From Adiantum capillus-veneris (Eukaryota > Streptophyta > Polypodiopsida > Polypodiales > Pteridaceae): DNA of 64,000 nucleotides. Numbering within the stretch: position 1 is the stretch's first letter; each line of letters begins with the position of its first letter. The DNA lies in NCBI GenBank assembly GCA_014529385.2, contig CM043954.1, positions 93,545,247 to 93,609,246 on the forward strand. The letters are read 5' to 3'. Below are positions 12,050 to 23,954 of the stretch, in pieces. The notes beneath the pieces are model-generated. The model saw only the letters and a program-made list of their open reading frames with translations. It searched no databases and was not told the origin of the DNA. A program made the translations under genes and the position numbers.

Positions 12050-12817
12050 AAAAAATCCAAAGGAGAAGACCTTTGCCCACATGGGTCTAAGGATCTGCTC
12101 ACGATAGGGACTCACCTCTTCAAAGACCCTCTATTCAACAGCCTAGCATTGAAAGCTATGAGCAAGCTTCGGAAAGGTGTGGACTCGGCAAGCTCAAGGG
12201 CTTGGGATATTTTTGCCAAAAATATCCAAAAAGCAATCAAAACTATAGGCTTGAGAAAGAAGAAATACCAGGAAGAGCGCTTGAAGCAGCTAATGGGTGA
12301 AGTTAAGCTATTAACCTCCAAAAAACAAAAAGGGATTGCCTTGAAAGAGGAGCATAAAAGATGGCTTGATGCAAAAGAAGACTTAACCGATCAACAACTA
12401 GAGGTGGTGAGGAAGGCATGAATATTATCGAGAGAAACATTCCTCCAACCAGAGGAGGCCAATCATGCACACTTCTTTAGGACCCTCAAAGTCAAGAGAA
12501 ATCCGGGATTTGTCCACTCATTACAAATGGGAAATGTAATAAAGTTAAGAACCCAGATGAAATGGCCCAATTTGTACAGGTTATTTGTCAACCCAAGGGC
12601 TGTTACCCCCAGGTGGATGAAGCCAGATTTGTTCTTCTTGGGAGCATCCAAAAAACAATCTTCCACTCAAAATTCAACCTTCTAGAAAAGGCGTTTATAG
12701 AGGAGGAGTGCTCTTGCGATACAAGCTTTGGGGAAAGAGAAGTCCCCTGGATGGGAGGGGTTGACTAATAAGTTTTTTTAAGAATATTGGGGCAATCTTA
12801 CGTCCCCCATCACGCAA

Positions 12818-13480
12818 ATGGATAACCAAACTTTTGTCGATGGAATCATGGACTCAAGCATCAAGAAGGGACTCATCAAACCTATCCCCAAACAAGTTTG
12901 TTGCTCCCATTTGAAACATTGGTGGCCCATAACTATGATGTCAGTAGCTTACAAAATTATTGCCAAGATTGTGGCCCTCAGGCTCTTGCACCTCCTGGAC
13001 AAAGTCATTCCTCCCCACCGACATGGATTTATCAAGGGAAGGTCAATCTATGACAATATTCTGGCAACAATGGTTGGCATAAAGTATGTTGCTTTCACTA
13101 AGAAAGAGTATATCCTATTGCCTTTAGATCTGGATAAAGCCTATGACAGGATCACATGTTCATTCATTGAAGATGTCATGAAATCACTATGTTTTGGGCC
13201 GCAAATGTGTTGGTTGGTTAGCACACTAGGTGTTGGAAAACATTCTCCTATTCGATGAGAGAATAGTGGAAGCATTTGAAGTCAAAAATCAATCAAACAG
13301 GGCTGCCCACTTGTCCCACTCATGTTTTCCATCGGTTCCCACCCTCTGGTAACATTACTCAAAAAAAGTGCTGCAAAAGGGGAGATTCAAGGGCTCTGTC
13401 TACCAAACAACGACCAATTGCTGGCAAAGCTTTTTGCGGATGACTTCCTAATTTTTTGCAAAGTGTGCCCATAGGTAATT
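12818..13480 (+). pseudogene. LINE reverse transcriptase domain (degenerate)
   Basis: The segment to 13258 carries RT blocks 0-3 (LIKPIPK, PITMMSVAYKIIAKI, GFIKGRSIYDNI, DLDKAYDRI). After a frame change, QGCPLVPLMFSIG and KLFADDFLIFCK follow. The two Asp of the polymerase box are intact (13439-13444). The first stop in the second frame lies at about 13471. Confidence 0.88.
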
Positions 13481-14216
13481 AGGAAGGCCCTAGAGATTGT
13501 GCAAGTATATGTGATAGCATCCAGGTCAAAGTGTAGTATTGAAAAATCCATATTGATTTCTCTCTTTGAGAATGACTCGTTTGATCCGACATTGTGGACC
13601 AGGGAGGTATTTATACGGAAGAACAACACTAGAGACTTGATGCCTTGGCAATGGGCAAAATGGGAGGTTGTTGCAAGATCCATTGAGCAAGGTGGCCTCG
13701 TGATTCTTAAACCCAATACCCATGCAGAGGCCAAATGCACCAAGTTTGTGGTTGCAATGGAAAAACAAGACCAAGCATAAGGCCACGATGAACAACGTTA
13801 GACTATTCTCACAAGTTGGCCAGTGGAAAGGGCTTCAGGGGCCTGACAAGCTACTTTCCCCTTAGTGGCATACCTTGAAACTTGGGGGCACGACGAGCAA
13901 GCTCGCTCAAAAATGCAAGAAACCTACAGAGTCCTTGGAATGGGGAGAGCTACCAAGGTATTTTCACAATTTGATAACTCATTGGTGCCCTTGGCTCTCT
14001 AAAGCAGGAAGCATCTTCCTGAACCCGTTCTAGAGGGGAGTCACCAAAAATATCAATAACAAAGGTATCCGACAATTGGGCCAATTTTGGGATTGCAACA
14101 ACAGTAGATGGAAAGAAACCAACCTGCTGGCACTCCAATTTAAACTCAATGGGACTTAAAGACTAATCATCAACAAAGCTTTGTAAAGACTTGATATTTG
14201 GTGTCTACCTAATTGG

Positions 14217-14221
14217 TCGAA
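14217..14221 (+). repeat. Target-site duplication TCGAA (left copy)
   Basis: TCGAA immediately precedes the 5' LTR and is repeated at 20048-20052 immediately after the 3' LTR. A 5-bp duplication is standard for Ty3/gypsy integrase. Confidence 0.95.
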
Positions 14222-14340
14222 TGTAAGGACATGGGTCCTATGGTCAAGGCCACCGGCACGGCCGAATAGTACGCTAGGGGGAGGCTATAAGATAGCACGG
14301 TTGGGTGGAGACTAGCACACGCATTACCACCGCCCTTTCA
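14222..14340 (+). repeat. 5' LTR, 119 bp
   Basis: Begins TGTAAGGACATGGGTCC and ends CGCCCTTTCA; pairs with 19926-20047. Confidence 0.95.
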
Positions 14341-14341
14341 C

Positions 14342-14353
14342 TTGTATCAGAGC
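14342..14353 (+). other. Primer-binding site, initiator Met-tRNA type
   Basis: TTGTATCAGAGC follows the LTR by one base. It differs from the canonical TGGTATCAGAGC by one or two bases. Confidence 0.85.
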
Positions 14354-17300
14354 TATTTTTGGGAGGAGGCTAAAAGAGGCTTGCATGTGCGTGCGACACT
14401 GACGCCCTGGTTCTCTCCCACATTCCGCAGATAGCGACATCACCGCTATGCAGCAAAAAGGAGTCAGGCACAATTTTCCGCGTGGACAGGCAACGACAGC
14501 CGACCGCGGCCGCCCCACCTATGCCCTCCAAAGACGGGCGACCAAGGCAAACTCGACCAGAAACTCGACAACACCGAGGCTCCGAAGGCTTCCGTTGGCA
14601 CCGTTGGCTGCGCACGTAGGAAGGCCCGCTTAACCCTTACATGAAGGAGGGTTGAACCCACCCCATGAGGGTAAGAGGCCAACGGTTTACCATCAAACTA
14701 TTGGCGCTTGTTGTGTATAGCAAGGAAAGATAGTCTAATTCTGTTGAAAGGAAAACTAGAAGGAAAGGGAAAGCTTCAAACTTCAAGGAAGTAGCTTTAC
14801 CCTTCCTTTTCACTTCTTGGAGGAAGGCAAGTTTTCCTCCAAAAATTCTTTTTTCCTCAAGGAGGTAGCTTCAAAGTGAAGAAAAGCCTTCACAAAAACG
14901 ACGAGTTTATGTGAAGAATCATCAAAGGTGTTCTTACAAGGAACGACAAGTGAAGCGCTCAAATTCGTGCAAGGCGAGGTTCGCATGCAACGCAAATCGT
15001 GGAGCATACAAAACACAAAGACTTCAATTTCTCAAGGTACAAGTTGTCGTTTCTTTTTCTCTCTTTGCATTAGTGTGTGTTTACCATGGCCAGTGAGGAT
15101 ATCCCACCTACACACACATTTGATTTTGAGCACGTAGATCAAAATCAGGGCACCATGGGTGCTGCTGACATTAATATGCATGATGATGATGATCTAGGAG
15201 ATCATGGGCTTGTAGATATGGCTTCTTTCAAGACTTTGGAACATCGTCAAAGCGTACTTGAAAGAAACCTCTTTGTACTCAATGCAAATGTTACCAATCT
15301 TACAGAGTTACTTGTGAAATATATGAATTCATAGACAACTCAAGGAGCCACAAGTGGCACGGTTCAAGGGAACTAAGCTCGCACGACTCAAGGAGTCCAA
15401 GAGACAAGTGCTGCAAAAGATACAGAAGGTAGCAATGCATTACTTAAGAATATCACCATTCCTGAGTTTCAAGGGGAAGAGCGTGATCGCAACAAGGATG
15501 CGGTCAATACGTTCTTACACAAATGGAGTGATATTCATAGATTGCGATACACACAGGATATAAAGACGGCTGTGGAAACAAGTCATCTCTTAAAGGCAAG
15601 GCCTATAAGTGGTGGATGGCATTTCCAATAGATGCTCGTCCTCCGTCTTGGGCTACGTTTCAAGCTTCTTTCTCCAAAGAGTTTTTGGACTCCAATGAAG
15701 AAGATAAGAATTGGTTAGCATGGGATGCATGCCGCATGTCTGGACTCTCTCTCACACAGTACCTTTCAAAGTATCAAAAAATGATATTAAAACTAGAATG
15801 TCTAGATGAATTCCAAAAGATACGGGGTTTTAATAGGGGTCTTGACAAAGACTATTGTCTTCATGTAAAGACCCAACATCCAAAAACTTTGGAAGAAGCC
15901 ATTAGTCATGCACAAAGATATGATGATGACCAAGAGAGGAAAGGAAATGTTCCCTACTCTAAGAATAATTTTGCTAAGAGCAATGTGGCTAAGAGCCAAT
16001 GGCGAGGTAGATCTCCCACACGTTCCAAGAGGAATAAGAGACAATCTACCTCTCCACGCCCACAAGAGGCTAAGAAGCCTAAGCAATCATGAGATACTCC
16101 GCGTGGGTCTCTCAACACTGTTGATTGTGAGTGTGCAAAGAAACACAATTTGTGTTTTAGATGTCTTTCGGACCAACATAACAAGAAAGATTGTCCTCTT
16201 TTGCAAGGCAAAGAAAAGGCCATGCACACTGTGCAACGCCTCACATTAGATTCATCTCCTAAATATTGTGTTGTAGAGGTTCTTCATATGGAAGAAAAGC
16301 ACAAGTGTTGTGTGTGTGCTTCAATGTGGCAGCCCACCTTTGGCCCCCATGATTTGATTCGCATGCATGGAACCATTAACGGACAACGTGTTCGTATTTT
16401 AGTGGATGATGGTGCAACTCATAACTTCTTGAACTATAAGCTAGTCAAGAAATTGAAGTTTACACAGACTCCTTGCTCTCACAAGTATGTGGTGGAGCAG
16501 ATGTCTGGGTATGATAAAGAAGTATGGGACACGGTAGTTCAAGGGGTTGAGGTTATTGTTCAAGATCATACGATGACCCTTGACTTCCAAGTTATGAATA
16601 TGGACCGTGCTGATGTAGTTTTAGGACGAGAGTGACTGCACGGTTTAGGAAACACATTGCACACTAGTTATGAACACAACTCCTTATCCTTTATGGCCAA
16701 TGGTAAACATGTGCTTTTGCTTGGTGAGAAAAATATACCATCTGCACCTCTTATATGTACAACAGAGCTTTCTATTTTGCAGAAAGCAAATTTAATAGAT
16801 GAAGTCTTTTTGTGTTACTGTTTGTCTCCAAGTCTTGTGAATTCTCAAGAGCAAAATGCGGTGAATTCTAGTAATGGTATGCAAAGTGCAATGAATTCTA
16901 GTAATGATATTCAAAGTGCAATGAATTCTACTGATAAACAAAGTGTTAACAAATCTAGCGAGCAACTGTTGTAAAACAAACAATACAGGAATTACAAGAT
17001 TCTCCATCCCAACATAATTCTAGTTTACTTTCTCCTTTTGTACGACAAAAGCTGACTCACTTACTCACGAAATATAGTGATGTGTTCTCAAGTGATTTAC
17101 CACCGGGTTTACCCCCTACACGTGATGTGCAGCATGGCATAGGTGTCTTGCCAGGCACTAAACCGGTGAGTAAACCACCTTATCGTATGAGTGCTAAAGA
17201 AGCCAAGGAGGTTGAGAGTCAGTTGGCTGACTACCTCGCTCGTGGTTTCATTAGACCTAGCACTTCGCCTTGGGCATCACCAATTCTATTGGTAAAAAAG

Positions 17301-19909
17301 AAAGATGATACTATGCGCATGTGCGTAGATTATCGCAGATTAAATGCGATAACCATCAAGAACAAGTATCCTCTGCCTCAAGTGGATGAGTTTTTTGATC
17401 AACTCCGCGGGGCAACAAAGATAGATCTTCGTTCAGGATACCACCAGGTACGTATCCTACTGCAAGATATCTCCAAAACTGCCTTTAGAACACGGTTTGG
17501 GCATTTTGAATTTTTGGTTATGCCTTTTGGTCTAACCAATGCTCCAGCTACATTTATGACACTCATGGATAGTGTCTTACGTCCCTATCTTGGAAAATTT
17601 GTTGTGGTTTTCCTTGATGATATTCTCATTTACAGTAAGACTGAAGATGAACACATAGAACACTTACGGTTAGTGTTTGAATAGCTACGAGCTCACACGC
17701 TGTATGCTAAGAAAAGCAAGTGCGATTTCTTTAAAATAGAGATACATTACCTCGGTCATGTGATCTCTTATTCTGGCATCAAGATGGACACTGACAAGGT
17801 CACTGCCATTCTTCGATGGCCACATCCCAACATGGTTGAGGAGCTTCAAATATTTTTAGGCATGGTTGGATTTTATCGACAGTATATCCGTGACTTTGCC
17901 AAAATCATTGTTCCTATGACGAATCAACTTAAAGCAAAAGGTAAGACCTTTTCTTGGGAAGAAGCCCAAAAACGCAGTTTTGAACAGCTCAAGGTAGCTA
18001 TAGCCACTGCTCCCATCCTAGCAATCGTTGACCCACTTAAGCCGTTTGTGGTAGAGACTGATGCTAGTGATAAAGCCATCTGTGCGGTACTTCTCCAGGA
18101 GGGAAGACCTATAGCCTTTGAAAGTAAAAATTTAGATAGAGCTCAATAGGATTATTATGTCTATGAGAGAGAGCTCTATGCCATAATTCACGCTTTACCA
18201 AAGTGGCGACACTATTTATATGGTGCCGAGTTTAAAGTAGTTTTTGACCATGAGAGTATCAAATGGTTTACTACTCAAACAGACTTGAAGGGCCGTAAAG
18301 CTGGATGGGCAAAAATCCTTCAAGATTATGATTGTAAGCTACGATTTTGCAAGGGGCGATATAATGTAGTAGCGGATGCACTAAGTCGGATGCCTCAGAT
18401 AAATTCACTTGCTTTCACGGGACTAAAGAGTGGATTTTTGGAGTCATTACGTGGCAAGTGTACACAAGATCAATCATATGCTAAAGTGTGGAGTGCAGTT
18501 TTAAAAAGGGATCCCTCACACTCACATGTCTCTAAACAACCAGATCAACATGTCTCTGCACGCACAGATAGAAACTCCACAACACAGAGCTCCACCCCTA
18601 CTCAGGAAGAGCTTAAGTGATGGAAGAATTTTTCCATTGATGATGGCTACTTACTCCACAAAGGTAGAGTATGGGTGCCAAAGGACTCAGACACTAGGCG
18701 CCAAATCTTATTTGAGTGTCACGATAGTCCAAGTGCTGGTCATCCAGGTATCCGTAAGACATATGCCTTAGTTCGACGGCAATTTTATTGGTCGAGCTTA
18801 CATCATGATGTTCAAGAGTACTTACTAAAGTGCCAATAGTGCCAAGTTAATAAGGCAGAGCGCCTCAAGGTAGGTGGCCTTTTACATCTTTTAGAGATTC
18901 TAGAAGGTAAGTGGGAGAGTATCTTTATGGATTTTGTAGTAGGAGTACCTACTACAAATCGTGGCCATGATGCCATTTGGGTAATTGTAGACCGTCTCAC
19001 AAAGATGGGTCGATTCATTCCCACTAAGACTACGGTTAAGACACCGAAATTAGCACGGATATTTGTAGAGCATATATATAAACTCTACGGTCTTCCAACT
19101 AAACTTAATCTAAGTATGGCTGATCATCCAGAAACGGATGGTCAAACAGAAAGAGTTAATCAAGTGCTAGAGGATATGCTACGAGCATACCTTAGCAAGA
19201 AGCAAACCAATTGGAAAGACTACTTACCTATATTGGAAGTTGCTTATAATAGTTCAAAGCATGTGACTACAAGGTTCAGTCCATTTATGCTTTTGTATGG
19301 ATTTCAACCTAGATCACCCGTTATGGTGGGGTTGGCTAAGGAGAAGATACAACAAGCGAAGGATTTTCTCCGAGACTGTTTTGACATGCTTCGAGTTGCT
19401 CGACAGAATGTTAAGAAAGCTCAAGATCAATATAAGAAGTACGCAGATGAGCATTGACGTCTTGCTACTTTCGAAGAAGGAGACAAGGTTTTCCTCAAAG
19501 TTTCAGAGCATTCAAAAAGTATGAAGACGGGAAAAGTTGCTGAACTTTCACCACGCTATTGTGGACCGTTTACCATTCTCAAACGTATAGGTCAAATGGC
19601 CTATAAGTTAGCTCTTCCAGAGCACTCACGAGTTCATCCTGTTTTTCATGTTAGCTGTTCACGAAAACAGCTAGGACAGGATGATAATGTCATTGACACA
19701 GGTGTGGTGGTTGACCTTATCGCACTGCCAAGCATTCCTCATGAGCCCGAAAAGATTTTGGATTCTCATGAGCTTCGCACCAGACATCATGTCAGATGAC
19801 AGATGTTGGTAAAATGACTAGATAGACCTGAAGAAGGTTCTACATGGGAGAATGTCTCCGCACTTAAGAAACGTTTTCCTACGTTTGTTTTTTAGGACGA
19901 AAACGATTC

Positions 19910-19923
19910 TCCAAGGGGGGGGT
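19910..19923 (+). other. Polypurine tract
   Basis: CCAAGGGGGGGG lies directly before the 3' LTR, as expected for second-strand priming. Confidence 0.85.
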
Positions 19924-19925
19924 AA

Positions 19926-20047
19926 TGTAAGGACATGGGTCCTATGGGCAAGGCCACCGGCACAGCCAGACAATGTGTACGCTAGGGGAAGCTATAAGAT
20001 AGCACGGCTGGGTGGAGACTAGCACACGCATTACCACCTCCCTTTCA
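19926..20047 (+). repeat. 3' LTR, 122 bp
   Basis: Begins TGTAAGGACATGGGTCC and ends CTCCCTTTCA; followed at once by the right TCGAA target duplicate (20048-20052). Confidence 0.95.
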
Positions 20048-20052
20048 TCGAA

Positions 20053-20760
20053 GTTCAAGTGGAAAGCATGGAGATGGCCCAAGGACACAATTTTTTTGAA
20101 ACCACATACCAAGGAAGTGTACCGCACTCTTATGATTTTAGTGGATTGTTGTGACCCACCGAATAAGCAATGCGGTAAGCATTTGCCTGAGTAAAGATGG
20201 GAGGCAGTCAGAAGAACATCTGGTGCCCTGAGTGGCCGCATGCGATGAAGGTCTTCTTATGGAAGGTACTTTGGGATGCCTTTTTGACTAGGGAGAAGGC
20301 ATATATTAGTTATATTGGTCCAAACAGGTGCTCGCAATACAGAACAACTAGAGAAGACCTCCTGCATCTCTTCAAGGATTGCCCCGCAATTTGCGGCCTA
20401 GCAGGAAAGATATGCAAATGGATGCAAAAGACCTCGAAGATAGGGTTCTATAAGAACGATCTCTTCTTGGGGGGGGGGGAGGGAGGTATTTAAAAGCCAA
20501 GAGCTCCTTGTTGTAACACAAATTATTAGATTTTGTTACTTCAAACAGGTCTAGAAGACCAAAAACTGTCGGTTTTTCAAAAATGCCATGGAAATAGTTA
20601 GGTTCACGGAGATAGTACAAGAAAGCAGGGGAACAATTATCGCACTTGGAAAACGGATAAGCATTGATGAGTGGAATAGGGCAAGTAGTGCAACAATGAC
20701 TTGGGTAAAGGAGCGGGCCCTATCTTGGTCGTGGGTTGGTGTCCCTGTCCAGCAAATGTA
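20053..20760 (+). mobile_element. LINE 3' portion (RT zinc-binding domain and C-terminal tail)
   Basis: This resumes the LINE interrupted at 14221. About 20060-20190 reads FKWKAWRWPKDTIFLKPHT. 20197-20490 encodes a zinc-binding RT-associated domain: WPHAMKVFLWKVLWDAF, ISYIGPNRCSQYRTTREDLL and HLFKDCPAICGLAGKI, with the usual C-x2-C reduced to C-x2-Y. A further open stretch (about 20580-20759) gives EIVRFTEIVQESRGTIIALG and WVKERALSWSWVGVP before a stop. No poly-A tail or target duplication for the LINE itself was found, so its 3' end is approximate. Confidence 0.8.
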
Positions 20761-21515
20761 GCTTTGGTCTTTAGAATATGCCATGGCTTGACACAAGCAT
20801 GGTAGTTAATTGTACTTTTTTGGTTCTGATAATATAATCCACTCACAATTGTGAGTTTTGAAAAAGAATAAAAAATGCTTGAAAGTCTTTTATGGGTTTT
20901 GGATGCAACCAAGGATAACCAAGGATAAAGTTGTTAATCAAAGCATGTCAACACATTCACTCTGCTTCTCCCAGAAAGTAAAAAAAGATGAAAATTGAAT
21001 GTACAATGTTGTCAAGATCATGAGAAAGCCCATGAACATAGTTGATTTTGTAGAAACTTGAATGGAAATTGCGAACAGATTTCTAGTAATTTGAAACTCA
21101 AAGACATGAACTCCTCTCTTTACCGCATTGGATCAAGGATCTACATAATATAGGAGATGTAAAGAGTGTGAGAAACCATCAAACTATATTGGTTGCATCT
21201 CTTATAGGAAAAGCTATTTAGAATTGTAATGCAAGACAATTTGAGTACGAGCACTTGTCCCATAACTCCCAATTTCTCTCTTCTTTGTTGTTTGGCAATA
21301 TTTCTATCAAAACATTGTTTCAAACTCCACTCAAGTAGCAGGACGAGTAGTCAAACGCATCCACCACTTACACGCCTTACGAGTCAACAAGAAACTAGTC
21401 TCTACGAGCTGCCCACAACCAGGTTGCTTTTATAGCACATGAACGTTTGACCACTTTCTAGGAACATATTCACTAAATCTTTGTTATGATCTCTTTACTC
21501 ACCTCTAAAGCTAGG
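20761..21515. other. No recognised gene
   Basis: AT-rich sequence with only short open frames. I see nothing assignable. Confidence 0.6.
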
Positions 21516-21935
21516 TAATTTAAAATCTTTGAGTAGGAATGTTGTCTCTATAGAAGGCAACATAGGCACATCGGCCTAGACTCTCGTGACTACAAATGAG
21601 GCTACACTGGCTCATGATACATTGAGTTCTCCTACTACAAGGAAGAGGAGAGCCTATGAAAGTGGTTGTCATTGCATCTAGGTGCCTGGAGATGCTTTGT
21701 AACATCGTGACTACGCCAGTCTGGACCTTCTCTAAGGTGGTCAATTTTGCAGTGAAGTATTTAAACATCCTTCTAAAGAGATCCATCTCTATCAAGATCA
21801 ACAGGGTCCACTAGTTCAAAGTCATCATCCTCGCCATCCAAGAGGTCCTCATTGTCCCCCTTAGTGATGTCGGATTCAATAAGGTTTCTCTCATTGGCTA
21901 GAGGAGGGTCATCAAGGTGGTTGATAGCCATTACA
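21516..21935 (-). mobile_element. Gypsy-like gag N-terminal fossil
   Basis: On the minus strand an ATG at about 21935 opens an acidic leader (MAINHLDDPPLANERN, EDLLDGEDDDFELVDPVD). Downstream it passes into MDLFRRMFKYFTAKLTTLEK and SRHLDAMTTTF. Acidic linker plus a coiled helical segment is typical of plant gypsy gag N-termini. It is a fragment with breaks, and the right-hand neighbour is LTR-like sequence in the same orientation. Confidence 0.45.
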
Positions 21936-22515
21936 TGCACCAGGTCCAAAGACAGGGTCTACAAATGTGGAGGGTGTTTGCGGTTCATAGAACATGATCA
22001 ACGAGCGTGCTCTTGAACAAGAGAGAATCTGGCATCTAGGACCCAAAAATTTGCTCGTGGTTAAACCCACAATTGATGAGAGTAAACCCAAAAATCCTAG
22101 AGAACTAGATGGTGGCAGGGACACACTACAATAGGCAAGCATTTTTGAATTTTTTCTAGCAATGAAAGTGCCCCAAAAAAAAAAAAATTGGCCGTTTGCA
22201 AAACAAAACACTAAGTAATGAGTTGTTGGGGGTACCATCATAGCATAGCTCCAATGACCAACAATAATTGTCAATCCAAAGTGATGACCTACCCGGCTAG
22301 GGCATAGAAACACTCACATGATTACTGAGCTACTCATAGCACCACGAATGGCAACTCTATGAGGTGAGCTTCCTGGCCTATGGAGGAGCTAAGCCACAAT
22401 TTTTAAAAATCTCCACATCCAATTCTCTTCACCTCAAATCAACCCAATCATACACACTAATGATTACAATGATGCATACATCACTAATCCCATCAAGCAT
22501 CACACTAATCACATG

Positions 22516-22743
22516 TGTTACCATATACATGTGGTAGTGATGTGTGTGAACACACTAGGACCGCTGGGGCATTTTTTCCCTCCTTAGGAGGTTTTTTCCC
22601 CCGTGCATTGTATATACGCCCATCACTCTAGGGCTATCTATCTTTTCCATTGCACATTAAGTAACACACTCTCTATTGTGTGCCTTAAGCTTCCTTCGTC
22701 TTCTCCAAGCTATGTGCGTTTCTTTGCAACCCTAATTCCAACA
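22516..22743 (+). repeat. Copia 5' LTR, 228 bp
   Basis: Starts TGTTACCATATACATG, ends CCAACA; partner at 23703-23930. Confidence 0.95.
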
Positions 22744-22745
22744 AT

Positions 22746-22757
22746 TGGTATCAGAGC
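22746..22757 (+). other. Primer-binding site, initiator Met-tRNA
   Basis: Exact TGGTATCAGAGC two bases after the LTR end. Confidence 0.93.
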
Positions 22758-23702
22758 AGGTTGCGTCCTCCCGGGCTCAGTCGACCAGCAGCTCCAGCAC
22801 ACGCCTGCTCACTTTCTCCGATTTTTGTGAGCTTTGGCGAGCGTTCGCAGGTCGACAAAAATTTTGGCGAGCATTCACAAACCTATTGCCACTCCTATGA
22901 AAACATGTTTGAAGTTGAGTCTACATGATGCTGGCGATCCTGCTGATGTCACTCTTTACCAAATTGTTATTAGATGAATCATTTATGTATGAAACACGAG
23001 GCCAAATATTCAGTTTGCAGTCTCACAGGTCATCAGATTTATGCATAGCCTAGGGTCTAAGCATTGGCAAGCTGTCAAGAGGATTTTTCACTACCTTAGT
23101 GGCACTTTACATCTTGGCTTGTTTTATCCCAAGGGGGTATTATTGCCGCCAGACTTACATGCTTTTCTAGACTCATATTGGGCTGGTTGTTTTGACACGC
23201 GAGTGTCCACAAGTGGTTTTTGTTTCATGCTTGGAAGTTCATGTATATCATGGTTGAGCAAAAAGCAACCTACTGTGGCCACTTCGAGTTGTGAGGCTGA
23301 GTATAGGGCAGTCTTCACAGCTACGGTTGAGTGTGTATGGCTTAGACGCCTTATGGCTGATTTGGGTGTTGGACAGGACACTGCCAACACTATCTACACT
23401 GACAGTCGGAGTGCATTGGCAATTGCGAGGAACCCAGTTTTTCATGCCTGCACAAAGCACATTGAGGTGCATTACCACTATGTCAGGGAGAGGCTCTCTG
23501 CAGGAGAAATCAGCTTGGCTATGTGCCAACATAGGACAACCTTGCAAATCTTTTCACAAAGGCATTGTCTCGTGAGAAGTTTGAACCTTTCCACAAAGCT
23601 TTGGGCTTACTCCCCTTTGTGGACTGATCATGTCCTCAGGGCATGGAACTTCCCTTTACTCATGTGCCAGCTCTCGTTCACCGCATCACTCCAGGGAGGA
23701 TT

Positions 23703-23930
23703 TGTTACCATATACATGTGGTAGTGATGTGTGTGAACACACTAGGACCGCCGGGGCATTTTTTCCCTCTTTAGGAGGTTTTCTCCCCTGTGCGTTGTAT
23801 ATACGCCCATCACCATAGGGCTATCTATCTTTTCCATTGCACACTAAGTAACACACTCTCTATTGTGTGCCTTGAGCTTCCTTCGTCTTCTCCAAGCTGT
23901 GTGCGTTTCTCTGCAACCCTAATTCCAACA
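23703..23930 (+). repeat. Copia 3' LTR, 228 bp
   Basis: Same ends and length as the 5' LTR. AGGGAGGAT lies just before it, a plausible polypurine tract. Confidence 0.95.
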
Positions 23931-23954
23931 ACACACACACACACACACACACAC
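23931..23954 (+). repeat. (AC)n microsatellite
   Basis: Begins exactly at the end of the copia 3' LTR, which may have obscured a target duplication. Confidence 0.93.

Larger units (their letters stand above)
11500..14221 (+). mobile_element. LINE (non-LTR retrotransposon), 5' portion: endonuclease and reverse transcriptase
   Basis: Plus-strand ORF2 remains. The APE-type endonuclease (about 11509-12046) has GFSGVLLVVNRN, INIYGPCS, GDFNMVEKRED and SRLDYYY, with a degenerate final SDH box (LLDHLSL). A linker (12149-12421) has the usual charged helical character. The RT (about 12818-13480) has KGLIKPIPK, PITMMSVAYKIIAKI, HGFIKGRSIYDNI, DLDKAYDRI, QGCPL and LFADDFLIF, with the catalytic box at 13433-13444 (FADD, normally YADD/FADD). 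Further RT-downstream sequence runs at 13560-14160. It is dead: there are in-frame stops, for example within 12046-12050 and at 13471, and frame changes between RT segments. The endonuclease N-terminus is missing. A gypsy element is inserted at 14221, and the 3' portion resumes at 20053. Confidence 0.88.
14222..20047 (+). mobile_element. Ty3/gypsy chromovirus-like LTR retrotransposon nested in the LINE
   Basis: Complete in outline: 5' LTR (14222-14340), Met-tRNA primer site, leader, gag (about 15077-16090), CCHC-like knuckle (about 16120-16200), protease (about 16360-16480, LVDDGATHNFLN), RT (about 17090-17700, [20 protein letters not shown] and [10 protein letters not shown]), RNase H (about 17990-18300), integrase (about 18690-19260, with IVDRLTKMGRFIPTK and PETDGQTERVNQ), GPY/F region (about 19520-19680), chromodomain-like tail (about 19720-19900), polypurine tract and 3' LTR (19926-20047). 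It is broken, with perhaps six to ten breaks. The LTRs differ at roughly 5% of sites plus two indels by eye, so it is moderately old. LTRs of about 120 bp are very short for a full-coding plant gypsy element. A run of NSSN-type 30-33-bp repeats lies at about 16855-16965. Confidence 0.95.
22516..23930 (+). mobile_element. Short Ty1/copia derivative: LTR, primer site, RNase H segment, LTR
   Basis: Two 228-bp LTRs (22516-22743 and 23703-23930; TGTTACCATATACATG to AATTCCAACA) flank only about 960 bp. The internal part starts with a perfect initiator Met-tRNA primer site and holds the C-terminal RNase H region of a copia polyprotein: GTLHLGLFYPKG, STSGFCFMLGSSCISWLSKK, SCEAEYRAVFTATVECVWL, TDSRSALAIARNPVFHACTK and HIEVHYHYVRERL. 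Gag, protease, integrase and most of RT are absent, so this is a deletion derivative. The LTRs differ at 11 of 228 sites by eye (about 5%). Flanking pentamers (ACATG, then ACACA in a CA tract) do not match cleanly. Confidence 0.93.
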
